DNA of 64,000 nucleotides from Brenneria bubanii (GCF_022378355.1 NZ_JAKMAJ010000018.1:1-64000), one strand, 5' to 3'. Counted from the first letter of the stretch, positions 48,143 through 58,575 are shown. Translations and numbers: made by a program. Notes: generated by a model not told the origin, from the sequence alone.

Positions 48143-48916
48143 TCACCGCTGTTTGGGCTGAACGGCCGAAAGACTGCGGTAACACTCGGCCCACAGCGCC
48201 GTTGCGCCGCATACCGCCACCGGCATAATGACCAGGTTCAGAAACGGAATCAGCGTAAACAGGCTAATCAACGCGCCAAACTGCATGTTGGTCACTTTGT
48301 GCTGGCGTAATGCCTGACGCATGGTGGGAAAACTGACTTTATGGTTATCGAAAGGGTAATCACAGTATTGAATGGCCAGCATCCAGGCGCTGAACAGGAA
48401 CCACAGCACGGGCGCGATGGTCTGCCCGACCCCCGGAATAAAATAAAGCAACAGCAGAACCACCGCTCGCGGCAGGTAATAAGCGAGTTTTTGCACCTCG
48501 CGTTTCATTATTCGCGGAACATCTTTGGCGATGTCCAGAATGCCGCTGTCAGGCAAGGGCTGGCCGGTCAGGCGCGCTTCCAGCTGTTCTGACAATAGGC
48601 CATTGAACGGCGCGGCGATGAAATTGGCGATGGTGCTGAACAGATAGCCGAAAACCAATAAAATCGATAGTACGGCTACCGGCCAGATGAGGTAGCTAAG
48701 CCACTGGAGCCACGTCGGAATATGGCTCATGATCTGCGGGATCCAATCGCCAAGACGCGTGAAGAGCCACCAGAACGCGCCGCCCATCAGTAAAATATTC
48801 ACCAGTAAAGGCAAAATGACGAAGCGGCGGATGCCGGGCAGCGAAATCAAGCGCCAACCTTCGAAAAAATAGTGGATACCGCTGCGTGGTTTATCAACCG
48901 GATCTAAATAAGGCAT
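48143..48916 (-). CDS. cysZ: sulphate transporter CysZ
   Basis: CysZ, 257 residues, an inner-membrane sulphate permease for assimilation. It starts [30 protein letters not shown]. Four or more hydrophobic segments follow, with [20 protein letters not shown], and the family stretch [21 protein letters not shown] and [19 protein letters not shown]. It functions with cysK downstream. It is divergent from zipA, sharing the roughly 220-base region between them. Confidence 0.95.
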   Translation of the reverse strand: MPYLDPVDKPRSGIHYFFEGWRLISLPGIRRFVILPLLVNILLMGGAFWWLFTRLGDWIPQIMSHIPTWLQWLSYLIWPVAVLSILLVFGYLFSTIANFIAAPFNGLLSEQLEARLTGQPLPDSGILDIAKDVPRIMKREVQKLAYYLPRAVVLLLLYFIPGVGQTIAPVLWFLFSAWMLAIQYCDYPFDNHKVSFPTMRQALRQHKVTNMQFGALISLFTLIPFLNLVIMPVAVCGATALWAECYRSLSAVQPKQR

Positions 48917-49139
48917 GAAGTCATCGCTCTCTGTTGTCTGTGCGGGGCTGCATCATAACGGGATGATTTTATACTGACCAGTCTGCGTTTGGGTGAAAAA
49001 ACAGCAAAAAAATGCGTTGTATCTATCTTTATTGTCATAATGTAGCGTGCAGACTTGCACTTGTGTACGCAGGCAAATAGAGTTAGTGATATATAACTCT
49101 TTGCCGCGGTGGCAATGTATTGGAACAATTGGGATAGCA

Positions 49140-50096
49140 ATGATGCAGGACTTGCGTCTGATATTAATCGTCGTTGGCGCGATCGCTATAATAGCGCTGT
49201 TACTGCACGGCTTGTGGACGAGTCGTAAAGAGCGTTCGTCCCTTTTTCGCGATCGCCCTGTCAAACGTTTGAAAAAAGAACGTGATGAAACTCCGCTTGA
49301 GGAACTTGACGAAGGCGTCGGTGAAGTTCGCGTGAAAAGTGGTCGACCGCAGAATGAACCCTCGCTGGGAAGCTACGGTGCGAACGACGAGACGCGCTCT
49401 GAAACCAAGTCGCCCTTTGGACCCTCCTCTTCTCAATCTGAGCCGTCATACGATCCGTTGTTGGGTGAGAACGCGTCGGTTGATTCCACGCACTCCCAGC
49501 CTCAAGGCGATGAGCGTGCCAAAAGCGTCGAACCCAAGCTGGATATGCCGTCACGGGGTGCGGACATGCTTTCCGGTGACCCGCACTCCGCGGAGGATGT
49601 CCCTCAGCACGAGCGCCAGGAAAAGGCATCCTCGCCTGCGGCGTCTTCGTCTGAACCCGCTCAGGATGAGCAGCCTAAAGAAGCGGTGTTGGTGCTACAT
49701 GTCGCCGCGCATCAAGGCGGCGTAATCGGCGGTGAAGTGCTGCTGCAAAGCGTACTGCAATCAGGTTTCCAGTTCGGGGAAATGGGGATCTTCCATCGCC
49801 ACGTTAATCCCGCTGGCGCCGGACCGGTGCTGTTTAGCCTGGCTAATATGGTGAAGCCCGGCTCATTTAATCCGGATGGAATGTCTGAGTTTTCCACCCC
49901 CGGCGTATCCATGTTCATGATGGTGCCCTCTTACGGCGACGCCAGTCAGAATTTCAAGCTGATGCTTCAATCGGCGCAGCGTATTGCTGATGATGTCGGC
50001 GGCGTTGTGCTTGATGATGAACGCCGTATGATGACGCCGCAGAAAGTCGAATCTTACAAGGCGCGAATTCGAGATGTGCTGAAGGCCAATACCTGA
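49140..50096 (+). CDS. zipA: cell division protein ZipA
   Basis: ZipA, 318 residues, tethers FtsZ to the inner membrane. The N-terminal anchor [21 protein letters not shown] is followed by [18 protein letters not shown]. Then comes a long charged, disordered linker (about 60-175), less proline/glutamine-rich than in E. coli. The FtsZ-binding domain contains [38 protein letters not shown] and [15 protein letters not shown]. The Met-Met at 49140 is the conserved start. In E. coli ligA follows directly; here a terminator and an unrelated gene follow. Confidence 0.95.
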   Translation: MMQDLRLILIVVGAIAIIALLLHGLWTSRKERSSLFRDRPVKRLKKERDETPLEELDEGVGEVRVKSGRPQNEPSLGSYGANDETRSETKSPFGPSSSQSEPSYDPLLGENASVDSTHSQPQGDERAKSVEPKLDMPSRGADMLSGDPHSAEDVPQHERQEKASSPAASSSEPAQDEQPKEAVLVLHVAAHQGGVIGGEVLLQSVLQSGFQFGEMGIFHRHVNPAGAGPVLFSLANMVKPGSFNPDGMSEFSTPGVSMFMMVPSYGDASQNFKLMLQSAQRIADDVGGVVLDDERRMMTPQKVESYKARIRDVLKANT

Positions 50097-50118
50097 CGCG
50101 GAACGAATCGTGGTATTG

Positions 50119-50145
50119 AAAGCCTCCGTTTACGGGGGCTTTTTT
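50119..50145 (+). terminator. terminator of zipA
   Basis: AAAGCCTCC-gttta-cGGGGGCTTTTTTG, 23 bases after the zipA stop, a GC-rich stem with a run of six Ts. Confidence 0.9.
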
Positions 50146-50237
50146 GTTGGCACCTTAAGATTGCCGGTGATGGCTGCGGCAATCGTTTCATGAATTATCG
50201 GTGCCGGGCGGCGGGGCAACATTGAACCATAAGGCTA

Positions 50238-51497
50238 ATGACTGTGAGTGAAGCAAAAGGACTAAAACAGGATCTGGGCATGATTCAAGGCGTTGGGTTG
50301 CTTTCAACCTCTCTGCTGGGCACCGGGGTTTTTGCCGTACCGGCGTTGGTCGCTCAAATAGGCCAGCAGGATAGCTTGTGGGCCTGACCGCTGTTGATTC
50401 TTTTGGTTTTTCCCATAGCGATTGGGTTTGCGGCGTTGGGGCAGCATTTTCCTAACGCCGGCGGCACCGCCCATTTTGTCAGCATGGCGTTCGGCCCGCG
50501 TCTGGCACGTGTCAGCGGCTGGTTATTTTTATCGGTTATACCGCTTGGCTTGCCAGCCGCTTTACAGATCGCCGCCGGTTTCTGGCAGGCGGCGTTTGGC
50601 TTTAGCGCGCATCAGCTGTTGCTGGTTCAGTTGCTGACGCTAGGCGGAATATGGTTGCTGGGGATGCGTAGCGCGGGGTCGAGCGGTAATATTCAGATCG
50701 TGATTGCCCTGCTGGTGGTTGGTCTGGTCGCGGCTATCTGGTGGCGGGGGGACATTACCCCGGCCCATATCGACTGGCCGGCCATCAGTTCACTTTCCTG
50801 GCCGAATACCTTTAGCTCGCTGGCGGTAATGTTTTGGTGTTTTGTCGGGCTGGAAGCTTTCGCGCACATGGCGACGGAGTTTCGCTCGCCTGAACGTGAT
50901 TTTCCGCGGGCGCTGCTGATAGGAATGCTGGTGGCCGGCGCGGTTTATTGGGGATGCACCGTCGCTGTGCTTCACTTCCATGCTTATGGCGAAGGCTGGG
51001 GAGCAACTTCGTCGCTGCCGCGTATCGTGGTGCAACTGTTTGGCGATCAGGGATTATGGATTGCCTGTATCGTCGGGTATCTGGCCTGTTTTGCCTCAAT
51101 GAATATTTATACCCAGGGTTTTGCCCGGCTGGTATGGTCGCAAGCGCCGGCAGGCAGCTCATTGGGCAAGCTTTCCTCCGGGCTGACGCCAGTCAATGCG
51201 CTGTCTGTGGTGGTGGCGTGCTGTGTAGCGAGTTGCCTGCTGATTTACTGGCTGAGACTGCCGCTTGAGCAGCTTATCGTGTATGCAAACGGTATTTTTG
51301 TTTTGATCTACCTGCTGTGTATGTTGTCGGGATGGCGCTTGCTGCACGGGCGGGCCAAAATCATGGCGATGATAGGCAGCATGCTGTGCTGCGCGCTGTT
51401 ATTGATGATCGGTTGGAAGTCGCTTTATGCGCTGACCATGCTGGCGCTGCTTTGGCTTTTCCTGCCGCATAAACTAGCGAAGCTGGCGCTTCATTGA
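50238..51497 (+). pseudogene. yjeH: methionine/branched-chain amino acid exporter YjeH, nonsense-interrupted
   Basis: The frame from ATG 50238 encodes VSEAKGLKQDLGMIQG and LLSTSLLGTGVFAVPAL, matching the N-terminus of YjeH (APC superfamily exporter of methionine and branched-chain amino acids). At 50385-50387 a TGA stop interrupts it at codon 50. Beyond it the same frame continues intact to 51497 (PLLILLVFPIAIGFAALGQHF, VMFWCFVGLEAFAHMATEF, GYLACFASMNIYTQGFARLVW). The E. coli protein has Trp in the NSLWAWP stretch at this site, so a single base change TGG to TGA explains it. The remainder has no other defect, which suggests a recent mutation, a sequencing error, or occasional readthrough; re-initiation at an internal Met is also possible. 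Confidence 0.85.
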
Positions 51498-51546
51498 AGC
51501 AACGCCTCCGCCGTATGGATGGCGGCGAAGGCGTCGATGATAGGGC

Positions 51547-51831
51547 TTACTCGCTGTCTGGCGTGGTGACCGGCGGTTTTTCCGCGTCAGATAATTTCGC
51601 TTCCAGCTCCATCAAACGTTGTTCCAGCCTGGTGATTTTCTCACGCGTGCGCAGCAGCACCTGAGTCTGCACGTCAAACTCTTCGCGATTGACTAAATCA
51701 AGCCGGCTGAATTGCGCCTGTAATACCTGGCGGATTTTCTTCTCAACATCGTCGCCCAATTCCCGGATGCCTTTTGGCATGGACTCATGCACCTGACGGG
51801 CGATCTGTTCAATCTTTTTCGGGTCAATCAT
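51547..51831 (-). CDS. ubiK: ubiquinone biosynthesis accessory factor UbiK
   Basis: UbiK (YqiC), 94 residues, supports the soluble Ubi complex with UbiJ. It begins [25 protein letters not shown], continues with [25 protein letters not shown], and ends with a coiled coil ([22 protein letters not shown]) of about 30 residues. Length and sequence are typical of the family. In E. coli it is also next to ribB, transcribed away from it, so this is a conserved neighbourhood brought next to zipA by a different arrangement. Confidence 0.95.
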   Translation of the reverse strand: MIDPKKIEQIARQVHESMPKGIRELGDDVEKKIRQVLQAQFSRLDLVNREEFDVQTQVLLRTREKITRLEQRLMELEAKLSDAEKPPVTTPDSE

Positions 51832-52051
51832 GGCGCTTTCCTGATTCTGTTATTTGGGATAGTCATCGCTTAAGTGTAATGCGAGTTAAGGGATGTATAA
51901 ACTAAAACTCGTATTTACCCCCGTTAGCTTTCGAGCATTCGCATGAAAGTGGTTCGATACGCAGGGGAATTATTCCGTCGAGCAGCGTCACATTTCTTGT
52001 TGCTAATCAATTGCCCTGCTAGTTCATTGGCGCTATAGTTAATCCGCTTAT

Positions 52052-52236
52052 TCTCAGGGCGGGGTGTAATTCCCCACCGGCGGTAAACCAGTCGTATGTA
52101 CATCGTTATATACGCGTTGGAAGCCCGCGAGCGCTCACAGTCCGGTTTACCGATGAATCTTTCGGGTCGCCGGCGTGAGGTCAGCAGATCCGGTGTAATT
52201 CCGGGGCCGACGGTTAGAGTCCGGACGGGAGAGAGT
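52052..52236 (+). promoter_or_regulatory. FMN riboswitch (RFN element) upstream of ribB
   Basis: The conserved FMN-aptamer blocks are present in order: TTCTCAGGGCGGGGTGTAA, CCCCACCGGCGGTAAACCAG, the AGCCCGCGAGCGC segment, CAGATCCGGTGTAATTCCGG and GGCCGACGGTTAGAGTCCGG. The aptamer lies about 155 bases before the ribB ATG, and FMN binding should reduce ribB expression. The rest of the leader (52237-52390) presumably holds the expression platform. Confidence 0.95.
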
Positions 52237-52390
52237 AACGGTACCTGTCGGGTAGTGATATGATCAAGTCGTTATATTATTAACCCACTCGCGTTATTTT
52301 TTAACCATTGCAATGCAATCTGTTGTGATGGTAACTCCTTAGTCTCGCCCTGATTCTGGTAATCCATAATAACATTGAGGTTTTTTTACC

Positions 52391-53044
52391 ATGAATCAGA
52401 CATTACTTTCTGAATTTGGCACTCCGCTTGAACGTGTGGAACATGCTCTTGATGCCCTGCGTCAAGGCCGTGGCGTGCTGGTGTTGGACGACGAAGATCG
52501 TGAAAACGAAGGGGATATGGTTTTTGCCGCTGAAAGCATGACCGTGGAGCAAATGGCGCTGACCATTCGTCACGGTAGCGGCATTGTGTGCCTGTGCCTG
52601 ACGGAAGCGCGTCGTCAGCAGTTGGAACTGCCGATGATGGTGGAGCATAACTCCAGCCACTATCAAACCGCATTCACCATTACGATCGAAGCCGCCGAAG
52701 GGGTCACCACCGGGGTTTCCGCCGCTGACCGCATCACCACCATCCGCGCTGCCATCGCCGATGGCGCCAAGCCGAGCGATCTGAGCCATCCTGGACACGT
52801 TTTTCCGCTGCGGGCCCAGCCGGGCGGCGTATTAACTCGCGGCGGACACACTGAAGCATCCGTCGATTTGGCGACGCTGGCGGGATTAAAACCGGCTGGC
52901 GTACTGTGCGAATTAACCAATGACGACGGTTCCATGGCGCGAGCGCCGCAAGTCATCGCCTTTGCCAAACAGCATAATATGCCGGTATTAACCATTGAAG
53001 ATATCGTGGCGTACCGTCAGGCCGCGGAACGCAAGGCCAGCTGA
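52391..53044 (+). CDS. ribB: 3,4-dihydroxy-2-butanone-4-phosphate synthase
   Basis: RibB, 217 residues, makes the four-carbon unit of riboflavin from ribulose-5-phosphate, in the cytoplasm. The sequence shows [21 protein letters not shown] (metal-binding acidic loop), [62 protein letters not shown] and [14 protein letters not shown], all with catalytic and metal ligands conserved. Riboswitch control is seen upstream. It is a stand-alone enzyme, not fused to RibA. Confidence 0.97.
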   Translation: MNQTLLSEFGTPLERVEHALDALRQGRGVLVLDDEDRENEGDMVFAAESMTVEQMALTIRHGSGIVCLCLTEARRQQLELPMMVEHNSSHYQTAFTITIEAAEGVTTGVSAADRITTIRAAIADGAKPSDLSHPGHVFPLRAQPGGVLTRGGHTEASVDLATLAGLKPAGVLCELTNDDGSMARAPQVIAFAKQHNMPVLTIEDIVAYRQAAERKAS

Positions 53045-53054
53045 TTGACGCTTT

Positions 53055-53082
53055 TGAGGCCGATGACGACATCGGCCTCTCT
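53055..53082 (+). terminator. hairpin after ribB
   Basis: GAGGCCGAT-gacgac-ATCGGCCTC, ten bases after the ribB stop, with no long T-run. Probable transcript end. Confidence 0.55.
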
Positions 53083-53113
53083 GCTATCTGACAGGCTTCA
53101 ATTTCCCCCGCCG

Positions 53114-53977
53114 TTAAATTTTCTTGGCCAGCAGCGTGGCGAAGCGCAACTTTATTCTGTTGCCGCTCTCGTCAGTTTTATGCAGTTCGCCGATGTTCTC
53201 GTTATATTCGACGATCTGCCAATCGGCATAATAGTGCTTTAGTTCGCCTTCTTTGAATGTGAAGGAAAACGGAATCGGGCAGGGATAATCATCGGTCGAC
53301 ATGGCGGCGACGATCAGGTTGTATCCGCCCGGTGCGGTGTTTTCCTGCATATTGCGAATAATGTAGGGAACACGATGGCGATCCAGAAACATGAACACCA
53401 CGGTTGAAAGAATAAAGTCGTACCGTTCTTTGATTTCCTCTTGATTGATATTGTACACGCGGGTCTGAATATGCTTCAGCGCTTCGCTTTTGATGATGTC
53501 ATTCAATGCGTTGATGCTGTGCTCGTTCTTATCGCAGGCGGTGACCTCAAAGCCGCGTAGATTCAAATACAGCGCATTGCGTCCGCCGCCGCAGCCTAAA
53601 TCCAGCGTTTTGCCGGGGCGGATATATTGCATGGCGTTAATGACGTCGGAATGCGTACGTGAAAGCCCATATTTCTTGGCGTAGAAATCTTCCGGCGTGC
53701 AGAAAAAATTCAGCTGACATTCGAAGTCGTCAGAAATGGAAGCGATACGGTGCCATACCTGCGGTTGAATAAAAGGCGGTTGGTTTTGTTCAGAAAAATG
53801 AAATGTTTCCTGAACATCGCCGTTCTCGCATAGCAAAGAGAAGGTCATTTCTCCTTGCAGGATGATAAGCCTGGCCCAGGTGCCTTCCTGCGTATTGTGT
53901 TTTTCCTGGAAAGCCGCCGGCAGCGTATGGCTGTTCCACTGCGGCATTTTTTTATAGCAGATAAGATTTTGCATCAT
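53114..53977 (-). CDS. tehB: tellurite-resistance methyltransferase TehB
   Basis: A 287-residue SAM-dependent methyltransferase of the TehB family. The long form is seen: an N-terminal DUF1971-like cupin domain (residues 1-about 85, with ending FIQPQVWHRI), then a class I methyltransferase with the SAM motif LDLGCGGGRNALYLNLRG (about 128-145) and acidic motif ACDKNE. H. influenzae TehB has this two-part organisation, whereas E. coli TehB lacks the cupin part. It converts tellurite or selenium compounds to methylated forms. The ATG at 53977 is chosen because the upstream extension to 54043 is not family-like. Confidence 0.85.
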   Translation of the reverse strand: MMQNLICYKKMPQWNSHTLPAAFQEKHNTQEGTWARLIILQGEMTFSLLCENGDVQETFHFSEQNQPPFIQPQVWHRIASISDDFECQLNFFCTPEDFYAKKYGLSRTHSDVINAMQYIRPGKTLDLGCGGGRNALYLNLRGFEVTACDKNEHSINALNDIIKSEALKHIQTRVYNINQEEIKERYDFILSTVVFMFLDRHRVPYIIRNMQENTAPGGYNLIVAAMSTDDYPCPIPFSFTFKEGELKHYYADWQIVEYNENIGELHKTDESGNRIKLRFATLLAKKI

Positions 53978-54145
53978 GGTCTCTGTATGTCGTTGATTGT
54001 CATATTTTATAAATACGCGCGCAGGCTGACCAGAAATATGCATTTAAAATACATCATTTATTTTTCCGCCTGGGAATTTAAGCCAAAGGGAGCTTGTTGC
54101 GACGACTGCCGGGCATGATTTAGTCGGTGGCTGGAGATCGGCGTT

Positions 54146-54178
54146 AAAATAAAACACCCCGGCACGTCGCCAGGGTAT
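54146..54178 (-). terminator. terminator of fumarase gene
   Basis: On the minus strand ACCCTGGC-gacgt-GCCGGGGT (one mismatch), followed by GTTTTATTTT, 20 bases after the fumarase stop. Confidence 0.8.
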
Positions 54179-54197
54179 TCCCTACTCGTGATGGCGT

Positions 54198-55841
54198 TTA
54201 GCTACACTTGGCGCACTGAGATGACTGAATCAACTGGTAGAAGTCGTTGCCCTTGTCATCAACCAAGATAAAGGCCGGGAAGTCTTCCACTTCGATCTTC
54301 CAAATGGCTTCCATACCCAGCTCCGGGTATTCGACACAGGTTAGACTCTTGATGCTGTTCTGCGCCAGAATGGCGGCCGGACCGCCGATACTGCCGAGAT
54401 AGAAACCGCCATGCTTGTGGCAGGCATCGGTTACCTGCTGGCTGCGGTTGCCTTTTGCCAGCATGATCATGCTGCCGCCGTTGGCCTGCAGCAGATCGAC
54501 ATAGGAGTCCATTCGTCCGGCTGTGGTCGGGCCTAATGAACCGGATGCGTAACCTGCGGGCGTTTTCGCCGGACCGGCGTAGTAAATCGGGTGGTCTTTT
54601 ATGTACTGCGGCAAGCCTTCGCCATTATCCAGACGCTCCTTCAGTTTGGCGTGGGCTATATCTCGGCCGACGATGATGGTGCCGCTCAGAGAGAGGCGGG
54701 TAGACACCGGATATTTCGACAACGCCTGCAGGATTTCCGGCATTGGGCGGTTAAGGTCGATTTTTACCGCTTCGCCTTCACCCGCTTTACGTAGCGATTC
54801 AGGAATGTATTGGCCCGGATTGTGTTCAAGCTGCTCCAGCCATATCCCTTTACGGTTGATTTTACCCTTGATATTACGGTCAGCCGAACAGGAAACGCCC
54901 ATCCCGACCGGGCAGGACGCACCGTGGCGCGGTAGACGGATAATGCGAACATCGTGAGCGAAATATTTACCGCCGAACTGCGCGCCCAGACCGAGATCGC
55001 GCGCTGCCTGCAGCAGTTCCTGCTCCAGCATGAGATCCCGAAATGCCTGACCGTGTTCATTACCTTCGGTCGGCAGTTCATCATAATATTTGGTTGACGC
55101 CAGCTTCACTGTTTTTAGCGTGGTTTCGGCGGAGGTGCCGCCGATGACAAAAGCGATATGGTATGGCGGACAGGCGGCCGTACCCAGCGTGCGCATTTTT
55201 TCCAGCAGAAAAGACTTCAGTGTCTGCGGATTCAACAGCGCCTTGGTTTCCTGATACAGATAGGTTTTATTGGCGGAACCGCCGCCTTTGCTGACAAACA
55301 GGAATTTATATTCTTCGCCCTCGGTGCTGTAGAGGTCGATCTGCGCCGGCAGGTTGGTGCCGGTATTGACCTCTTTGTACATATCCAGCGGCGCGTTTTG
55401 CGAATAGCGCAGATTATCTTCGATGAAGGTGTTGTACACGCCATGGGACAGCGCTTCGGCATCATCGACGCCGGTCCAGACCTGCTGACCTTTCTTGCCG
55501 ACGATAATCGCGGTGCCGGTATCCTGGCAGGTCGGCAAAATGCCTTTAGCCGCAATGTCAGAGTTGCGCAGAAATTGCAGGGCAACATATTTGTCGTTTT
55601 CGCTGGCTTCGGGGTCGTGAAGAATGCTGGCGACCTGCTGTTGGTGAACGGGGCGTAGGAAAAAGGCGGCGTCATGGAAGGCCTGCTGGGCGAGAAGGGT
55701 AAGCGCTTCCGGTTCGATTTTTAAAATATCCTGTCCTTCAAATTGCGTAACGGAAACAAAGTCGTTGCTGAGAAGGCGGTATTCGGTGTCATCCTTTTTT
55801 AATGGAAAAGGATTTTGGTAATGAAAGGGTTTATTCGACAT
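54198..55841 (-). CDS. fumA: class I fumarate hydratase (iron-sulphur)
   Basis: A 547-residue class I fumarase with a [4Fe-4S] cluster, interconverting fumarate and malate in the TCA cycle. Cluster-ligand cysteines are visible in LPTCQDTG, in the [12 protein letters not shown] stretch and in the [10 protein letters not shown] stretch. The beta domain carries [25 protein letters not shown] and [16 protein letters not shown]. It resembles FumA and FumB of E. coli equally by eye; the name fumA is the more probable. It is monocistronic, with an ERIC element upstream. Confidence 0.92.
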   Translation of the reverse strand: MSNKPFHYQNPFPLKKDDTEYRLLSNDFVSVTQFEGQDILKIEPEALTLLAQQAFHDAAFFLRPVHQQQVASILHDPEASENDKYVALQFLRNSDIAAKGILPTCQDTGTAIIVGKKGQQVWTGVDDAEALSHGVYNTFIEDNLRYSQNAPLDMYKEVNTGTNLPAQIDLYSTEGEEYKFLFVSKGGGSANKTYLYQETKALLNPQTLKSFLLEKMRTLGTAACPPYHIAFVIGGTSAETTLKTVKLASTKYYDELPTEGNEHGQAFRDLMLEQELLQAARDLGLGAQFGGKYFAHDVRIIRLPRHGASCPVGMGVSCSADRNIKGKINRKGIWLEQLEHNPGQYIPESLRKAGEGEAVKIDLNRPMPEILQALSKYPVSTRLSLSGTIIVGRDIAHAKLKERLDNGEGLPQYIKDHPIYYAGPAKTPAGYASGSLGPTTAGRMDSYVDLLQANGGSMIMLAKGNRSQQVTDACHKHGGFYLGSIGGPAAILAQNSIKSLTCVEYPELGMEAIWKIEVEDFPAFILVDDKGNDFYQLIQSSQCAKCS

Positions 55842-55914
55842 TTTTTTCTCACTTGCGTTCGCATTATTAGTAGGATTACATCTTGTATGATTCAGTTATT
55901 AACGACCTTTGTAT

Positions 55915-56032
55915 CCCTTCATCCTTCAAGCTGCAGACGCGTTGGCTTCTCTCACTCACCCCAGTCGCTTATTTGCGTAAGCGCTTGGGGATGACTTGGT
56001 TGCCGCCTTCCTGCCATTCGAAATCTATCGGG
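55915..56032. repeat. ERIC (IRU) element upstream of fumarase
   Basis: A second copy of the ERIC element, about 118 bases, with TTCATCCTTCAAGCTGCAG at one end, CACCCCAGTCGC and GCGTAAGCGCTTGGGG at the centre, and CTGCCATTCGAAATCTATC at the other end. It lies within the fumarase upstream region. Confidence 0.8.
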
Positions 56033-56382
56033 TATATCAGGCGTTATCATCGCTACATATTCATTTGGTACGAATACAAAAGTAATAAACCCTATAATAG
56101 TATGGTTTTGTGTCGGTGAGCACCACTTTGCCACATCACATAATCGGCAAGAAAATCATGCAAACATCCTTTTATTTTTCGCCAAATGAAAAGTAAAAGG
56201 ATTGTAATAAATCGCGCAAATGACGCCCCTTTTTTGTTATTTTAATTAATTAAGTTACTTTAATTGGAGTAATTACAGGAATAATCGTTTTATCAGCGCC
56301 GTTATTTTTTAGATTTATTACCTAAGGATCTAAATAATATCAGTAATACACCTCACAAGCTTTTACCGACCAAGCATTGAGG
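56033..56382. other. intergenic region between fumarase and LysR gene
   Basis: 350 bases, AT-rich, with no gene. With 55842-55914 it may include fumarase promoter DNA upstream of the ERIC element. I see no strong hairpin and no operator that I can name. Confidence 0.45.
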
Positions 56383-57273
56383 TTATATCGCCGGGGAAAT
56401 AACGGCATTTTCCTGTTGAGCCAGCAGATTATCAATCATCCACAGGCCTGCCGGGCCCGGCGGATAGGGTTTGGACCAAACGATATCCACATCTATAAGC
56501 TGCGGCCAGCCTGCGACGGTCAACTCGACCAAATTTTGGTGGCCGAACTGTGACACCAGCCAGCGCGGTAGGATGCTCCAGCCAAAGCCCTGTTCCGCCA
56601 TCTCCAGCAATATAAGGTAAGACGGCGCAGACCAGACTACGCCCTCGACTTGCAGCCTATCGCTACGTTTATAGGTGTTCAGATAAAGTTGGCGCACGGT
56701 GGCTAACCGAGTACGGGTCACTTTTTTCTCGGCGGCCAGCGGGTGATCCGCGGCGACGAATATCGCCATTTCCGTTTTTATCTGCGAACGGGAAATGGCG
56801 ATGTCCGGCGGGTAGACGGGCTGTGCTCGCATCAGCCCTACGTGTGCGCGCTGAGACTGCAGCAAATCAATCACATCATCGTCTTCGGCCATCAGACATT
56901 CAAATTCAATATCGGGAAAACGTTGTGCGAAGCGATGCAGCACCGGTTCGTAATGCGTGGTTTTCCAGGTGTCGGACAACACGAACGTCAGCCGGGGCTC
57001 GATATTGTCGGCTAGCCTGATCGCCGCTTCATCCAGCATTTCGCTGGCGGAAAGGATTGCCTGGGCATAAGTCTGTATCTTTTTCCCCGCCGGCGTCAAA
57101 CGCGGCTGATGACCAGAGCGATCGAATAAAACCAAGCTCAAATCCGCTTCCAGATTAGCGATAGCGGTGCTGACGGTGGACTGGCTTTTATGTAAATGTC
57201 TGGCCGCGGCCGAAAACGAACCGGTATTGATGGTGGCAATAAACGCCAGTAAGGATTCCGGGGAGTAACGCAT
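56383..57273 (-). CDS. LysR-family transcriptional regulator
   Basis: A 296-residue LysR regulator. The N-terminal winged helix-turn-helix spans 1-60 (SLLAFIATINTGSFSAAARHLHKSQSTVSTAIANLE). A linker helix (about 65-85) and a substrate-binding domain (about 90-290) follow. It is divergent from a PACE-type efflux gene with 139 bases between; LysR-type regulators often control such divergent partners, so it is likely the activator of that pump. The inducer is unknown. The start at 57273 (RYSPESLLAFIATIN) is usual. Confidence 0.9.
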   Translation of the reverse strand: MRYSPESLLAFIATINTGSFSAAARHLHKSQSTVSTAIANLEADLSLVLFDRSGHQPRLTPAGKKIQTYAQAILSASEMLDEAAIRLADNIEPRLTFVLSDTWKTTHYEPVLHRFAQRFPDIEFECLMAEDDDVIDLLQSQRAHVGLMRAQPVYPPDIAISRSQIKTEMAIFVAADHPLAAEKKVTRTRLATVRQLYLNTYKRSDRLQVEGVVWSAPSYLILLEMAEQGFGWSILPRWLVSQFGHQNLVELTVAGWPQLIDVDIVWSKPYPPGPAGLWMIDNLLAQQENAVISPAI

Positions 57274-57412
57274 ATCTCTATCTATCGCTTTTATCGATGG
57301 TTTCTAATTTTATTCTATCAGTTATTACGATGAAAATAGGTCCGAAGCGGCTAAATATCGTCGCCATAATCATGAACCCTTATAAATAATCGAAATAAAA
57401 AGTGAATGTGCT

Positions 57413-57865
57413 ATGCAAAAGAAAACAGTCGTTGAACGTATTATTCATGCGCTGGGTTTTGAACTTATCGCGTTGTTGATTTGTGCGCCAGCGGGGGCCT
57501 GGATACTGAATAAACCGCTGTTTGATATGGGGGCGCTGGCGGTCATGCTATCCAGTATTGCCATGCTGTGGAACATTATTTATAACACGGTATTTGACCG
57601 GATCTGGCCCGCCGATCGCGTGACCAGGCGCCTGTCGGTGCGGATTGGCCATGGCCTGGGATTTGAAGGCGGATTTATGTTAATCGGTCTACCGCTGGCG
57701 GCCTGGATGCTGAACATGACGCTGTGGCAGGCGTTGACGGTAGAGATCGGGTTTTTCCTGTTCTTTCTACCTTATACCATCGTCTACAACTGGCTTTACG
57801 ATAGCCTGCGCACGCGCATTATTCTGCGGCAAAACAAGAATACGCGCGGTGCGCCCGTACGCTAA
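57413..57865 (+). CDS. PACE family efflux transporter
   Basis: A 150-residue inner-membrane protein with four transmembrane helices arranged as two repeats. Each repeat has the bacterial transmembrane pair (BTP) motif: RIIHALGFELIALLICAPAGAWIL and IGHGLGFEGGFMLIGLPLAAW, then IIYNTVFDRIW and VYNWLYDSL. PACE proteins (AceI-like) export chlorhexidine, polyamines such as cadaverine, and related biocides. The conserved acidic residue in the first helix (Glu in GFELIA) is present. It is paired with a divergent LysR gene, as is typical. Confidence 0.9.
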   Translation: MQKKTVVERIIHALGFELIALLICAPAGAWILNKPLFDMGALAVMLSSIAMLWNIIYNTVFDRIWPADRVTRRLSVRIGHGLGFEGGFMLIGLPLAAWMLNMTLWQALTVEIGFFLFFLPYTIVYNWLYDSLRTRIILRQNKNTRGAPVR

Positions 57866-57891
57866 CCGCGATGCCTTTGCGCAGCGCGTCG

Positions 57892-58575
57892 TCAGCGAGG
57901 TTGCCGCAGCGCGCCTTTAAATTGCTGGAATTCGGGGAGTGATGGCGCCCGCCACAAATACCAGGACGCTATAGTGCGATAAGGTCGACAGGCCTGGCTT
58001 AGCGCAAGCAGAGTACGGCGTGTCGGCATAAGCGGTAGATCGTAAACGTAGCGCAGCCCTTGCTTAATGCCCAGATCATCCAGCGGCATAATGTCCGTTC
58101 GCTCAAGGGAATAAATCAGAAACATTTCCACCGTCCAGCGGCCAATACCTTTTAACGAGCTGAGCTGTGCGATAAGCGTTTCGTCGTCCATGGCTTGCGC
58201 CTGTCGAAGGGAAGGCACCAGTCCGTTGAGCGCGCCTTGCGCAATGGCATGCAGCGTTTCCACCTTACGGACGGAAAAGCCGCATTGTCGCAGCGTATCG
58301 GCGGAGCAAGACGCGACTTGTTCCGCGCTGGGAAATGCTTGACCGCCTTCATCATGCACGCGCAGCAGTTTCGCCACCATCGCGTCGCCTGCCCGGGTGG
58401 TTAGCTGCTGGTGCGCGACCGCGCGTATCAATGCCTCATAGGGCTCTCTGTGCGGCGCGGTTTGATGACGGCAGTCGCCGATGCGGGATATCAGTCGCGC
58501 CCAGCGATCGTTTATCGTACTCAGGTGCCTGTTGGCCTGCTGGTGGAAACGTTGTTGGCGATGGCCTGTCATCAA
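57892..58575 (-). CDS. DNA-3-methyladenine glycosylase II-like (AlkA family)
   Basis: A 227-residue HhH-GPD DNA glycosylase. The helix-hairpin-helix is LSSLKGIGRWTVEMFLIYSL and the catalytic Asp lies in MPLDDLGI, matching AlkA-type enzymes that remove alkylated purines. It lacks the N-terminal domain of E. coli AlkA (282 residues), so it belongs to the short, Mag1-like group. It is divergent from the ada-alkB operon, 186 bases away, suggesting common control in the adaptive response. The first Met at 58575 or the next codon can be the start. Confidence 0.88.
   Translation of the reverse strand: MMTGHRQQRFHQQANRHLSTINDRWARLISRIGDCRHQTAPHREPYEALIRAVAHQQLTTRAGDAMVAKLLRVHDEGGQAFPSAEQVASCSADTLRQCGFSVRKVETLHAIAQGALNGLVPSLRQAQAMDDETLIAQLSSLKGIGRWTVEMFLIYSLERTDIMPLDDLGIKQGLRYVYDLPLMPTRRTLLALSQACRPYRTIASWYLWRAPSLPEFQQFKGALRQPR

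Noticed and set aside
50385-50387. Selenocysteine at the TGA in yjeH
   Set aside because: The homologous residue is Trp, not Cys, and there is no convincing SECIS-like hairpin directly after it.
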